From positions 157,345,501 through 157,409,500 of the forward strand of contig CM075671.1 of assembly GCA_037962975.1 (NCBI GenBank): 64,000 bases of DNA, written 5' to 3'. Position numbers and translations under genes: made by a program. How positions within the stretch are numbered: position 1 is the stretch's first letter; each line of letters begins with the position of its first letter. The stretch comes from Clitoria ternatea (Eukaryota; Streptophyta; Magnoliopsida; Fabales; Fabaceae). Shown piece by piece: positions 34,321-46,806 of this stretch. The notes beneath the pieces are model-generated. The model saw nothing but the letters and a program-made list of their open reading frames with translations. It was not told the DNA's origin and made no database searches.

Positions 34321-36122
34321 TGTAATAGCCCAAATTTTTAATTAAATTTGAAACGGTAATTAAACAGTGAAAAAATTAAAGTTTCTCAGAAAAATAAGAA
34401 ATGAATCCTAGAAAATAGGAAATTTAATATAAGGATATTTTTAGTCTGACTTAAAATGGAATTAAATGAAAATGGAACGTAGAATAAAATAAAATAATAA
34501 ATAAAATAAAAATCTTCCACAGTAATCTGCTATAGTAAATTGCTACAGTATCTGTCACATGAAAAATCTTGCAACTTCACGAGAATTCTTCCTCCTTCGC
34601 ACCGCCTCATGTCACTTCAATTTGCTACAGTGATTTGCTACAGTAACCGCCATTGGAAGCCTATAAATAAGGCTCCAACCTTCCAAATGTCTTCAAAACC
34701 AAAAACATTACCAATTCCACAACCTTTCATCTCCCTCTTTAAGCTTTCAAAACCTTTATTTGCCATACTCAAACTCTTTAATTTTGCATAAGAAGAAACT
34801 ACACAAACTTGAAGATTTGAGGAAATACAAGGGAGTTTAGCATAAGGAAAGCTTAAGCATCTTCAATTGAGGTAAGAAAGAGGGGATGAGATATTAAATA
34901 CATAGAAATTAAGTTAAAATTGCTTGCTTAATTGTTTAGAAACTCATATAATTAGATTTTAATTTAATTTGAATTAAATTGTGAAATTAATGCCAAATGG
35001 TTTGGAATATGATATTAAACAATTACTACAATGTGGAAAATGTATTTCCATATTCTTTGAATTATTAAATGTTTTAGAAAATATGTTTCCATATGTTTGA
35101 AATATGATATAAAAATTATGGAAAATGTGTTTCCATATGATTGAATTATGATATAAATAATATGGAAAATGTGTTTCCATATTCTTTGAATTACAAACAA
35201 AGTATGCTTAATTGATTGTTATAATAATTTTATTGTTACAATTAATTATAAAGGAATTTGATAATTTAATGCATTCATGCATCATATGCATTGGCCATTC
35301 AAAGAATCCGCAGAGGGGTTCTTTGAGGGGGTTCCCGGTGGGGGAACACGCTCTGTTGAGCAACAGACCTCTGCGGTGGTTTTATACCAAAACCGTCTTA
35401 AGGACTAAGCAGTGTGTCCTTAAGGGGGGTCCCGCAACACTTGTTATTGATATTATGATATTGTTATCCGATGTGGTGTTGCATTATGGGGCGCGGTATC
35501 GGTTGGATATCCGTAAAAAAATGTTATTGTTGGAAATCACTGCAGATGTTCCCACCAGAATGGATCCATCATGCATTTTCATTCATATAAAAGAACAGAA
35601 TATAATAACATAAGTATAGTACAAAATACTTGTTTGGCATCTGCATCGTATAGCATCGTACTTGTGATTGTGTATGTTCTAATTTGATTTCTATTTATTT
35701 GTTATTTTATCTCACTCTTTTTCTTACTTGTGGCAACCCTTTAATGGTTAACCAGGAAGATATGTGACAAAGTGGATGATGCTTGATGTGGATAAATTAT
35801 GAAGGCTTTTGAGGCTGATGCTTGCTTACGTTACTACTATGGCTATATTATGTGCATGCTATATTTTGGTATTTTACATCTTTATATTTTATAAGATCTA
35901 GGTGCCTGTTGTAAAATATAATATGTATGGAACTCTGATGTTATGTATAATAATAAGAAGTTAATTACGTAAAGGTTGCGTACTCTGATATTGTATCAGT
36001 AACCTCTGTTATCAGGTTGTGAATCACTTGATAATTACCAGGTGAAAATTAAGTTATCCATGAGATTTTATATGGTGAGGGTAATTATCTTGGGATTTGC
36101 AAGTTGGCTCCAGGGCGTTACA
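34321..36122 (+). mobile_element. Tekay-type 3' LTR
   Basis: 1802 bp from TGTAATAGCCC to GGGCGTTACA. The last 590 bp match the 5' LTR remnant. It contains a splice-donor-like GAGGTAAG at 34869-34876 and a strong hairpin block at 35308-35424. The flank after it (TCGTT) belongs to an older LTR-like sequence. No target duplication can be checked because the left end is outside the window. Confidence 0.92.
35308..35424 (+). other. Multi-hairpin block in the Tekay LTR
   Basis: An outer 9-bp perfect stem (35308-35316 with 35368-35376, CCGCAGAGG/CCTCTGCGG) encloses two perfect hairpins: GTTCCC/GGGAAC with a 5-base loop (35331-35347) and TCTGTT/AACAGA with a 4-base loop (35352-35367). A further 9-bp stem CTTAAGGAC/GTCCTTAAG with a 10-base loop follows at 35397-35424. 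Together the first three form a three-way junction. The region is much richer in G and C than the surrounding LTR. Confidence 0.75.
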
Positions 36123-38813
36123 TCGTTTCGTCGTATTGACTTACGACGAACGAATTAAATTGATTTCGACTTTCTAAAATTTTTTTATAAATCCTTGGAT
36201 AAAACCTTTTATCATTATAAAATAATTTTCCTAGTCCTATATTGAAAACAAAGAAGTCATCTTTTTCTAGAGTAAAGGTACAAGGTGGTAAATTTTCAAT
36301 TTTTGTCAAAACGTCGTTTTTATCGTATTTTATCTAGAAAATTCCGATTTGGGTGATTCCAAAGCCAAAAGCATTTAATTTTCAAAATAATTAAATATAG
36401 CAAATTTAAATATAAATTCTGCCTAGGAACAGCCCCCACACAAAAAGTTTGCAAAGTGTCAAAATTCATCATTTTAATGTTCGTAAAAACACGTTTAATG
36501 ACAAATCATGCGTCGGAAATTCTCCCAATCAATTTTACTCATTTGGGTATTTTTCTTATGATCAAAATTCATCTCTCATACCATAAAATACTCTTCCAAA
36601 ATAGTTTTTCCAAACTCCTCCATTTACCCATGAAAACATTTTTTTCACCGTTTCAAATGTACCATTTGCGTCTAAGCTCGGGTCCCTTTTTAATTCATTC
36701 ATTAATCATTCCATTTACCAAAATTTCATCATTAAATATAACACTAGACATTCACAACACATCATCTCCCATGTCTAAAAATTTTGTCAAGAATAAACTT
36801 TAAATGCTTATAAAATATCCTTTTTCCGAATTTAAAGCGCGTCACGTAATTACCATAAATACAACCCAATTATTTTCTTATTTTTAACAAAATTCCAGAA
36901 TTTAGTATATGTCTAAAAACTCATTTTTAATACAAATAATTCAGAGATTTGATCATGCAACACATTTCTAAGCGTTAAATAACTTTAGATGAATTTATAC
37001 GTTAGGATCTCTTTAGCGTTCACTCTTTTAACTAACTACCATTTTTGTCCAGCAGCAGTTACCATTTATTTTAGTTATTAAAACTCATTTAAAATATGTT
37101 AGATCTCCCAAAGAAAATTGCCAACATCATAAGCCACCATTTAAAACTAAGAAATTACAATATTTAGACAATTATATCACATGCATATATATTCACAACA
37201 AATATTATGTAGCAATCAAAATTATTAAGTTAGAAACTTCATAATTAAATTTTTGAAACTCAAAGAATTTAATAAATTCATGGTGTAGCCATGATACCAC
37301 CCAAAGATCTCACTTTTTCTAAAGAAATTTTCAAGATTTAAACCATGAAAACAAAGATCTTTAAGGAGATACCAAGGTATAAAAGGGACATTTGTACCTC
37401 ACCATGCATGTGTCATAATATAAATTTAAACAAGCTAGTTACTCCCCCCTTTACCACAAAATTTTTGTCTTCCAAGAAAAGTAAAAAGGGCTTTAAGTGT
37501 TTGCTCCTAAAACTTCATGGCTTGCTTTATCAAGGAGAAGGAAAATGGAGGCTTGAAGGGTGATGGATCACGTGAATGTGATGGTGGAAAGAGGAAGAAA
37601 ACATTGCTGTTTGTGATGGATTTAAGAAGAAGGTTTGATGATTGGAAGGTGGTAGCTTGAATTTTGGAGTTTAGGAAGGGTGGTGTGGTGGTTTAGGTTG
37701 GGTGATGATGAGTGGATGATGGTGTTTTAGATGGAAGAAGTATGAGAAAATGGAGAAGGATTTTGCTGGAAATTTTCTAAGTTAGAGGAAAATGGAGGAA
37801 AACAAAGGAGAAACAAGAGTAGTCTTAGGAAATGTGGAAATTTACTTGCAATGCCTTGTTCACCAAGGGTTCCACGACCAAAGAGAGAGTGTGATAGGTG
37901 TCATCATGCTTTCATTCATAAAATAGGTGTTACTTGTAGCTGGTGGAGTGATGGAGAAGGACCTTGCATGGTCTTGGCAAGTGGCAAGGTGGTGGTGCAA
38001 CATGATTGGTTAATTTCCACGCAAAACCGATGTGTCAAGTGTAGGTGCAGCCACTTGCCAGTGAATTTAAGGCCCTTTTAGAGCCTAATTTGAAAATGGC
38101 CCAAACACAAAAGTTTTCGATATTTTTGTTATCTTTAATTTGGTATATGGCATAAAAATTTTCATTAAGAAATGAAGGAGTTATGACCTAAATACAAAAG
38201 TAGTGCAAGGTTGTGACAGGATTATTGTTCCTTGTAAAGATTAATTTTCTGGGCAAAATTGGTAGGGATTTTTTTCATCAAAGTTGTATATAATTGAGTT
38301 AAGAAAATTTTAGTAAATTAATCATTCAATTTTATGGTCATATGAGGGAGAAACGCAAAAATTACTAAACATAGTGCAAGGTGCCACTAGAAAAACGTGA
38401 ATCAATGTGGTATTTTAAATTCTGGGATTTATAGGTAAGAATTGGCCTTCATGGTAAAAATTAAAGTTGTAGATAAAGTCCATATGGAGATTTTGGGATA
38501 AGAACAACTTCAATCTAATAATGGGAGAGGAAATTACTCCTATAAAACATACATATGTGTATTTCAGCTTACTCGGGTAACTTAAAATCAAAGTTTTTGG
38601 GCTTAGGTGGTTAGGAACAGGCATCGGACTCTTTGTAAAAATCATTAGGAATGATGTGAGGGACGTTTTGAGATAAAAATAATTGACTCAAGTCCCTCAA
38701 AACTAGGGGAGTTACATAGTTTAAATAACTTGAACAAAAATACTTTAAATATTTCTATTAGATTTCTAACGTTCTAATTGATTAATCTTTGTTATTATGA
38801 GTATTATATAACA

Positions 38814-38876
<63 letters not shown>

Positions 38877-39069
38877 CCTAATCATCTCTATTTCTCACAT
38901 AATTAAAACAACGGTATTCACCTTATATTCATAAAATCTTTTAAAATATAACTCAACTATCACACACAAGCTAATCGGTCATAGCCCAATCATCAATACA
39001 TATAAAATTATCATGCAATCAAGACAATTGGCCTTAAAGACCTAACACATAAAAATAAGGCCTGTTACA
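36123..39069 (-). mobile_element. LTR-like sequence T, non-coding, interrupted by the Tekay element
   Basis: On the minus strand it starts TGTAACAGGCC at 39069. Its left part is a diverged inverted copy of 40000-40650: both contain the CGTCGTATTGA-type, GTGATTCCAAAGCCAAAAG-type and TTTTTCACCG blocks in the same order on opposite strands. No gag or pol motif is present. Its remaining part should lie left of the window, because the Tekay element ends exactly here. Confidence 0.55.
38815..38876. repeat. ATT microsatellite, about 20 units
   Basis: A perfect trinucleotide run inside LTR-like sequence T. Confidence 0.98.
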
Positions 39070-42035
39070 AATAGAGTGATCCCATAAAACATACAGTGAT
39101 GGGTACATTGGGGAACCTCGGCGTTCTGACATTATGGAGGTCTCGGGAGTATACCGGAGCGGGCGTCTAATGGCTCGGAGTCACACCCGAGACCAAATAA
39201 TTTGTGGCAACTCTGGTACACTTTAACTAAAGAGTGAAGGTTACCAGGACCATGAAGTGCTGATTCTATAGAGATGTGATTGGCCATTGTGATGATAGGG
39301 CTGCGTGTCCTTACCCATTTGTGAAAACCAGAATGAGGTGAGCTCCGGTCACTCTAGTTAGGCAGGGAGATAAGGTGAGATTATTGTGTATATGGATATT
39401 GATATGTGAGGTTGATGAGTGGGAGTTAGGCCCCATTGCATATGGTATTTAATCAAGATAAATTATAATGAACCTAACATATACATAGCATAACATAGTT
39501 ATGTGACTAACTCTGTTGGTGTGTATTATCTGTGTATATGTTCTAGATTACTGTATTATTGCATTGGTAAATGTTGTATAGATTCTTTGTATCTATCTAA
39601 TACATGTATGTTTGTATAATATTTATGGTTACCCTTGTATGTGAGTCATGTGGACATCAACTGAAGGACAAGACGAGCGTGGGCAGGATCTGGACTACCT
39701 ACAGTAGTGGATACTGAGCCTTGGGTGTAAAGTACCAATATTTCTCTTCTGACGTCGAGACTATTGTAGGTCCCGATGTTTAGCAATAGTTTTCTGTTAT
39801 GTTATTATTATAGTTGTTTTATTGGGAGCCTGCGAGCCCCATATCTTTTGAGTATACTATTACTATGAAGAATTGATCTATATTATTATAATGTTTTTTT
39901 TGAACTATGAGCTGATGATCACAAAGAAAAAACCTATTTTTTCTTAATAACTTGTGACTCCTTAATTAAGTAGAACGTTCCAGTATGGGAATTTGTTTGC
40001 ATGTCATGGTCTTGAAATTATGATGAAAATGCACATAAATAATATATGTGAAAAAGAATTAAAAAGGATCCCCGAGTATAGGTGTGAACGGTACGTGAAA
40101 ACGGTGAAAAACATATTTATGTGAGCAAAAGAGGAAAAATTGGCCAAACTGTTGGGCATGTATTTTTGTGATAAAAAATATGAATTTTTGAGTATTGGAA
40201 AATTACCCAAATGAGGAAAAATTAATTAGAGATGCCCCTACGCGCTACTTGTCCTTAAATGCGATTTTTTACGAAAACTAAAACAATGAAATAAAGTTTT
40301 TAATGCATTTTCATGAAAAACTACTTTCTGGGAAGAATTAGCATCAAATTTTATTTTATTTAGTTAGTATTTAAAAATTTAAGCACTTTTGGCTTTGGAA
40401 TCACTCAATTTGGAGTTTTCTAAACAAAAATACGACAAAAACAAGTTTTCGTTAAAAAGACGAGAAATAAGCGATTTTATGGTTTTTATTGTTTTGAGGA
40501 AGGTCATTCTCTTTGAATAAGTTTAAAGGTGACTTTTATTATTATTAGATAAAATAAAACAATTCAATTAAAGATTTTTACTACTTTTTAAATTAAAGGC
40601 CAATATAGTGAGTTTTGTTGTAAATCAATACGACGAGACGATACCATTAAATGACCCGAAACATCATCATGAATACTAAATATTTTGTGTATAATTCCTT
40701 TATGGAGAGTATGAAATTTTCAATGTAGAAACTTTTTTTTAAAGTAAAAATAAAAGAAGTTAGAGATTTACTTCATATCTTTATTAAGCGAATATTTTAC
40801 ACTATTCCTTTGAAAAGAACTTAGAAATAAATAGATGCCTAAATTCATGGAAAATTTTGAGGATCATTTTATGGCCTAGCCTCAATACTCCTAAAGAAAG
40901 ATTTTTAGGTGGCACCTAGGCTTTGGCACGTAAGTTCCTCTGGCTAAAGAGATCCATAAGGATTGGTTTTAAACACTTTAAGGACAAGGAGATTGAGAAG
41001 TGAGGTTCCGTCTAGTACTCAGGCACTCTTATGATGAAATAAGTAGATAACATATTGTATATGGAGTATGAGGAGGGATGATAGAGTGATCTCCTAAAGC
41101 ATACAGTGATGGGTACATTGGGGAACATCGGTGTTCTAACCCTATGGGAGGTCTCAAGAGTATACCGGGGCGGACGTCCAATGGCTCGGAGTCGCTTCCC
41201 AGACTGGATACTACGTGGTAACTCTGGTACACTTTAACTAAAGAGTAAAGGTTACCGGGATGATGGAGTGCCCATTCTGTAGAGATACGATTGGCCATTG
41301 TGATGATAGGGTTGCCTGTCTTTACCCATTTGTGAAAACCAGAACGAGGTGAGCTCCAGTCACTCTAGTTGGCCAGGGGGATAAGGTGGGATTATTATGC
41401 ATATGGATATAAATATATAAGGTTGATGAGTGGGAGTTGGGCCCTATTGCATACTGGTATTTAATTAAGATAAATTATAATGAACCTAACACATGCATGG
41501 CATACCATAGTTGTGTGACTAACTTTGTTGGTGTGTATTATCTCTGTGTATGTTCTAGATTACTATGTTGTTGCATTGGTAAATGTTGTATATATTCTTT
41601 GTATCTGTCTAATACATATATGGTTGTATAATATTTATGGCTACCCCTGTATGTGAGTCATGTGGACATCAACCGAATGACAAGACGGGCGTGGGCAGGA
41701 TCTGGACTACCTACAGTAGTGGACACCGAGCCTTGGGTGTAAAGTACAAATATTTCTCTTCTTACGTCGAGATTATTGTAGGTTCCAATGTTTAACAATA
41801 GTTTTCTGTTATGTTATTATTATAGTTGTTTTATTGGGAGCCTGCGAGCCCTATATCTTTTGAGTATACTATTACTATGAAGAATTGATCTATATTATTA
41901 TAATGTTTATTTTGAACTATGTGCTAATGATCACCGAACAATAAAAAATCCTATTTTTCTCAATAACTTGTGACTCCTTAATTAAGTAGAGCATTCCATT
42001 GTGGGAATTTGTCCTAGTTAAGCAAGGGTGTCACA
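39070..42035 (+). mobile_element. LTR-like sequence T' with an internal 930-bp direct duplication
   Basis: It ends in GGGTGTCACA at 42035. Two direct copies, 39071-39996 and 41081-42012, begin ATAGAGTGATC and end GGGAATTTGT, separated by about 1.08 kb. The middle part is the inverted relative of T. Both copies contain a cluster ACATTGGGGAAC ... GGTCTC ... GGCTCGGAGTC. No coding sequence is seen. Confidence 0.55.
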
Positions 42036-42618
42036 ATTTGTATCTCACCTGATGTATGTCCTGCATCACAATGCTAAAGAGATAACATGGAGAGTGAGTT
42101 ATACATTTGAAATGATGAATTTGAATACGTTGTGCTCATGTGTATATGCATATAAACAATATGTGTGCTTTGCACCATAAACATCAATTATCATCAAGTC
42201 ATCACCAATGCATCATCATAGGTATATAACATTCTCTTCAATTGTCATCAATAACAAGCACATACACATTTAGATTTTCCCTTCAATATATTGGGCTATC
42301 ATAAATATTAACACCAATTTACATAGTTCTCATCATACATATTTTACTTATCGATTTTTAGGTTTTATTTTCCCATTTCTACCATCACCATTCATCACCT
42401 CATTATCTCAATCTTATTTGACATATCACCGGCTATATGTAAATGCTCTTAAGTTAATGCCTATGCATAAGGAATCATATTCAATAATTTTTCTCAATCA
42501 ATGCATTGCAGATCCGATTATGGGAATATAAATCATCATTGTGGGTTTCAAGCATAGATATACAGCCATGTCCCTACTGCAGTAGTAAATTGTGTACACA
42601 TACACACACACACACACA

Positions 42619-42657
<39 letters not shown>

Positions 42658-44534
42658 AATCTCAATTTTAAGTACCAAACCACATCGTCCATCATACAAC
42701 ACCGGTCATTTTCACCATGACAGTGGTAAACAACATAAATAACATAATGGCGTTACGGGCCAACCATGAACCTTGCCATGGTAGCTATGATCCAACAGGA
42801 CCACCTGGGAAACCTGCTCCTCAAAGAGCCACCCTCACTGGGTCAACCACATACAATCCCCCGTGATTAAGCATGGGCATCTTCGTGATTCTACCACTGA
42901 ATCACTAAGGTAAAAAAATGCTTGTGCATAGAGTCGCCGTCCCACTGGGCCAACCAGAGAAACCCTTAACATCCTATACCGGCAACTATACAAATATGTC
43001 ATAGATGTAATGCAAATGCAAATCATATGCAATCTCACATTATGCATTCTACCATGTCGTTCATCGACATCACCACCCAGTTCTTAGTGGATCTTAATTT
43101 CAATAATTATTGCCATTGTTTCGAGGTAAATTATGGCAATCACAATCTCACTTAACAACACAATATCAATTATAATAACACTAATAATTCTCATTAACAG
43201 TAACTCTTATAATTTTGCATTAACATTCAAGGGTATGCCAAATCAACAACATCCATTCTAATCTCATCAATAATCATCATTCAATACTAGTGGTGAACAT
43301 GTACATCTTTGTAACAACAAAAGACATACATTTGCCCAAATTGTCAAATCAATAATAAATCACCACAAAGCTCACCACCAATAATCTGAATGCACATTAT
43401 ATATTTGCCTAGCAAACACCACTACCACATCTAATATTACAAGGAAGCAAAACAACAATAGCAAGGCAAACACAGGCAACATCATATAAAACAATCATCA
43501 ATTAATCAACTCATGCATTTAGAATATTAACTTTTCTCCTACCTCAAGAGAAGTAATCTGAGTGATTAGATGGTTCGGCCTCGCTTTTTGGATTTTGTCC
43601 TACAATTAATAGATGTATAATGCAATCAATTTCTCATTCAAGTATCATTCTCAATTCTCAAGAACATAAATAATTATATTCATGATTTCATGATGTCCTA
43701 AATATTACATAGGCTTTGTTTTCTCATTTTATTAGGTTTTGGGTATTCCTTCCTATTAATTAAAATTTTCTATAATCTAATGGCTACAAACACACCAATA
43801 CCTCAAGATATCAATACACTTCAAACACTTAACCCAACATCCATAATGGGTCTCCAATGCCTCAAAACACATTATACCAATTCATTCATTCCAACACAAC
43901 CAAAATATAACTTCTATCAATTTTTAACACACGGACACCAACACCTTTCTTTGGCTTCTTAAATTTCCAACACCAATATCCTTTATTACTCATTCAAAAA
44001 TTCATTTCCACATATAAAAATATTCCCATGGCAAATAAATTCCCATTTTCACGAATTTTACCAAAAGCCTAAAATTCAAAATTTTTGGGTTTTCACCAAA
44101 ATCACTGAACATCAATTCCAATCACTTTCATGCACTATTTCAAGCATATACAAGCCATTAATTTCATGCTCTTACATTTAACAACAAGCATAAATCCCAA
44201 TGGTCTTCTAACCTAGGGTTTAAAAGTTCTACATGCATATTTCCTTACAACAACACCTAAACTTCAATTAGAACAACATCAAAACACCCATTAAAAGCCG
44301 TTAAAGACATGAGCTTTTACCTCAACACCAACCTCCTAGCCAAAAATAAAAATAAGGACGAAGAAGATGCAACCACCTAAAACATGCTCCAAAGTACCTT
44401 CCTTACTTCATGAATCCAAGAAGTCCATTTGATTTTAAGTGATAAAATGGCTATGGAAAAGGATGACAGTTTTTGGGCTAAGAAAAGAGGAGAAAAGGAA
44501 ATAAATGCAATAGAGAAGGGAAAGAGAGAGATGT
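42036..44534 (-). repeat. Non-coding LTR-like sequence U, related to the Big interior
   Basis: 42080-43100 parallels 20550-21480: the block with GAGAGTGAGTTATACATT, then CCCTACTGCAGTAGTAAA, then GGGCCAACCATGA occurs in the same order. A CTCCTACCTCAAGAGAAG block at 43539 and a TTTTACCTCAA block near 44316 are its counterparts of the Big landmarks. No ORF is supported. It is cut at 44535 by an LTR-like start in the opposite orientation. Confidence 0.6.
42594..42656. repeat. Compound CA/TA microsatellite
   Basis: About 11 CA units pass into about 16 TA units. The matching place in Big (21080-21110) has only a short ACATATATCAT, so the array expanded in U. Confidence 0.97.
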
Positions 44535-46007
44535 TGAAACATCCCAAATTTTACGTATAATTAATTAAATAAAGGAAATAAATAGAATAAATATAGAAAA
44601 TAATTATTTGATTTCCTAAACAAGTAGAGAAAATTATTTGGCACCCCTTGAATTAATACAATTTATTTGGTAATTACTGTTGTTGTTTAATCAATGAAGA
44701 ACATACGGATAGAGTACGAAGATGAGCAAAATGTGTAGAGATACATTAGATAAATATTACAAATGATTATTTATGTCCCGATAATAAAGCTAAATTAATT
44801 TGGGATTTGTTGGATTTATCACGAATTATTCAAAATTTATTGACATCGTTTTAGCGTCGGAAAATGTCTGGTTTGGAAATGGACTTTAAATAGGCTAATT
44901 CAAAAATATATGTCAAGAATTAGAAAACACTAAAATAATTATGTTAAACACAAAAATAAATTCAAAAAAATTTGTAAATAATTAATTATGCAAAAAAGGG
45001 GCCCTGGGTGGCCAAAACGCTTCATTTTCGAGCCAAAATCGTAAGGATTTTCCCTTTTTTCTTAGGTTGGCTGTGCAGCATTTTAGGGCTAATTCCATGC
45101 CCATTTATAAGCCCAAATTTGATTGTTAAAAAAAGTAGGCCTTGTACCAAAAAATTTCATGAATGGCAAACTTATAAATACGTAAAATATGGGATTTCAA
45201 TTTCCCTCCTCCTCCTCCTTCCCCTCATTCATGTGAATTACTACACCATTTCCCTCTCCCACCAAAAATTTCAGCATTCCTTCCCTTCTCCATTTCAAAA
45301 TCTAAAAAGCCTTGGAAACCATAGGTGATTCTTGATGATTCCTTAAAATTTCTTAAAGTTTCATGAGTGAAAAAGCTTGGTAGGTGCCTATTGACCCTTG
45401 AATCTTTGTTTTTCCTCTTTCTCTTCATGATTATAAGTTTTCATCTCCTTCTTCATTTTCCCATGGCCAAATCTAAAAATCACCTCCCTTAACCTCCCCT
45501 AAAATTTCAAAATTTCTTAGGCAAGGAAGGGCATTTTGGTGCACTTAGAAGCTCTTGGAAGCATTGGTGATTTAGAACTCCATTTCTCAAAATCTCTTGA
45601 ATTCTTGAAAGTTAGGGCTTTAGAATCAAATTGGGGTAAGTTGTAGAACCCTTATTAATCCTTAAATTAATGACTTATAGTTATTGGAAATGATGTTATT
45701 AGTTTTGAAACTTTAGGATTTTGCCATGATAATGAAAACCCTAGGTTAGGAAACCATTAGGATTTGTTGTTTGTTGTTAGAATGTTGTTAGAAACTTGAA
45801 TTTAATTGGAATTTATTGTTGTAAATGAATTAAATGTTGTTGGATGTGGTTGATTGATGTTAGAAATGCATTAATTACAAAAATTGGAATTGGAAGCTTA
45901 CTTTAAGTTAAAGGAAAAATTTATTTAAGACTTAGAATAGTTTATTAATGACTCTAAATTGACTATGAGACTTAGATTAGTGGTTTAAATTGATTTGGTG
46001 TTGTTGA
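44535..46007 (+). mobile_element. LTR-like sequence V, first part
   Basis: It starts TGAAACATCCCAAATTTTAC, an LTR-type start related to those of S and Big. A donor-like GGGGTAAGTTG lies at 45632. It is interrupted at GTTGA (46003-46007) by Sirevirus-2. The ORFs here are not supported as genes. Confidence 0.6.
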
Positions 46008-46806
46008 TGTTGATTTTAGTGGGCTTAATAACTTGAGAAGAAGGGGGGTGAATTGAGTTTTATAATTTTAATAATGTTTTACAAAATACTTTCAAGTTTC
46101 GTTGAATATGCTATAAGTTTAATATAAATAGATAATTGTATAAAAGATAGAGTACTTTCAAGATAATTTAGAGATGAAGAGAAAGAAGATTAGTAGCACA
46201 CTCCAAGTTTTTATCCTGGTTCAGTTTCCCTACAATAAATTTACTTAAGATTTTCACTAATAAGAATTTGAGATTTACAAGATGAGCAAATAAATGACTC
46301 TTGATTTCCCTATCAAGATCTTACCCCCACTTTTATCACTCTCACAATTCTTAAAATAGTCCCCAAAAGACTACAACCTAGCCTTTGTTACAACACTTTT
46401 TCCCAAAAAAAATATAGAAAGGTAAAATAAATTTAATCTTCCCTTACACTATAACAGAGTAAAATAGGAGAAGACATAAGATATACTACTTGATAATATA
46501 ATAGTTTTTAGTAGAAGTCTTAATTTATTAATAATATAAAGCACCTTGAAACAATAAATGAGAATATGACGTGCAAAGGGCTGTAGCTCTCTTTTTGTTA
46601 GAGCAGGATAAAAAGAATGATAGTGCACGAACCTTTGTTAATCAAAAATCAAATAAAATTATAACTCTTTTCTTGATTAAAGCAAAATAGTAAATGAAGC
46701 ACAGTTGTAGCTCTCTTTTAGATAGAGCAGAAAAATCAAAGCAAATGTAATGAAACTGTAGCTCTCTTTTAAATAGAGTAGAAATTAAAGAATAAAACCA
46801 AAGTAG
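46008..46806 (-). mobile_element. Sirevirus-2 3' LTR, truncated
   Basis: It matches 53143 to about 53953 of the right LTR and starts (plus strand) TGTTGATTTTAG after GTTGA. It stops in mid-LTR at AAAGTAG, where it joins the env-like ORF, so about half of the LTR and the polypurine tract are deleted. It contains several copies of a GTAGCTCTCTTTTAGATAGAGCAG-type repeat (46580-46770). Confidence 0.88.

Noticed and set aside
35212..35613. 133-codon ORF in the Tekay LTR
   Set aside because: It spans the hairpin block, has no domain and lies wholly in LTR; treated as chance.
36456..36803. 115-codon ORF in LTR-like sequence T
   Set aside because: No domain, AT-rich, and its inverted relative near 40000-40300 does not keep the frame.
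45008..45328. 106-codon ORF in V
   Set aside because: No similarity recognised; position inside LTR-like sequence and low complexity argue against a gene.
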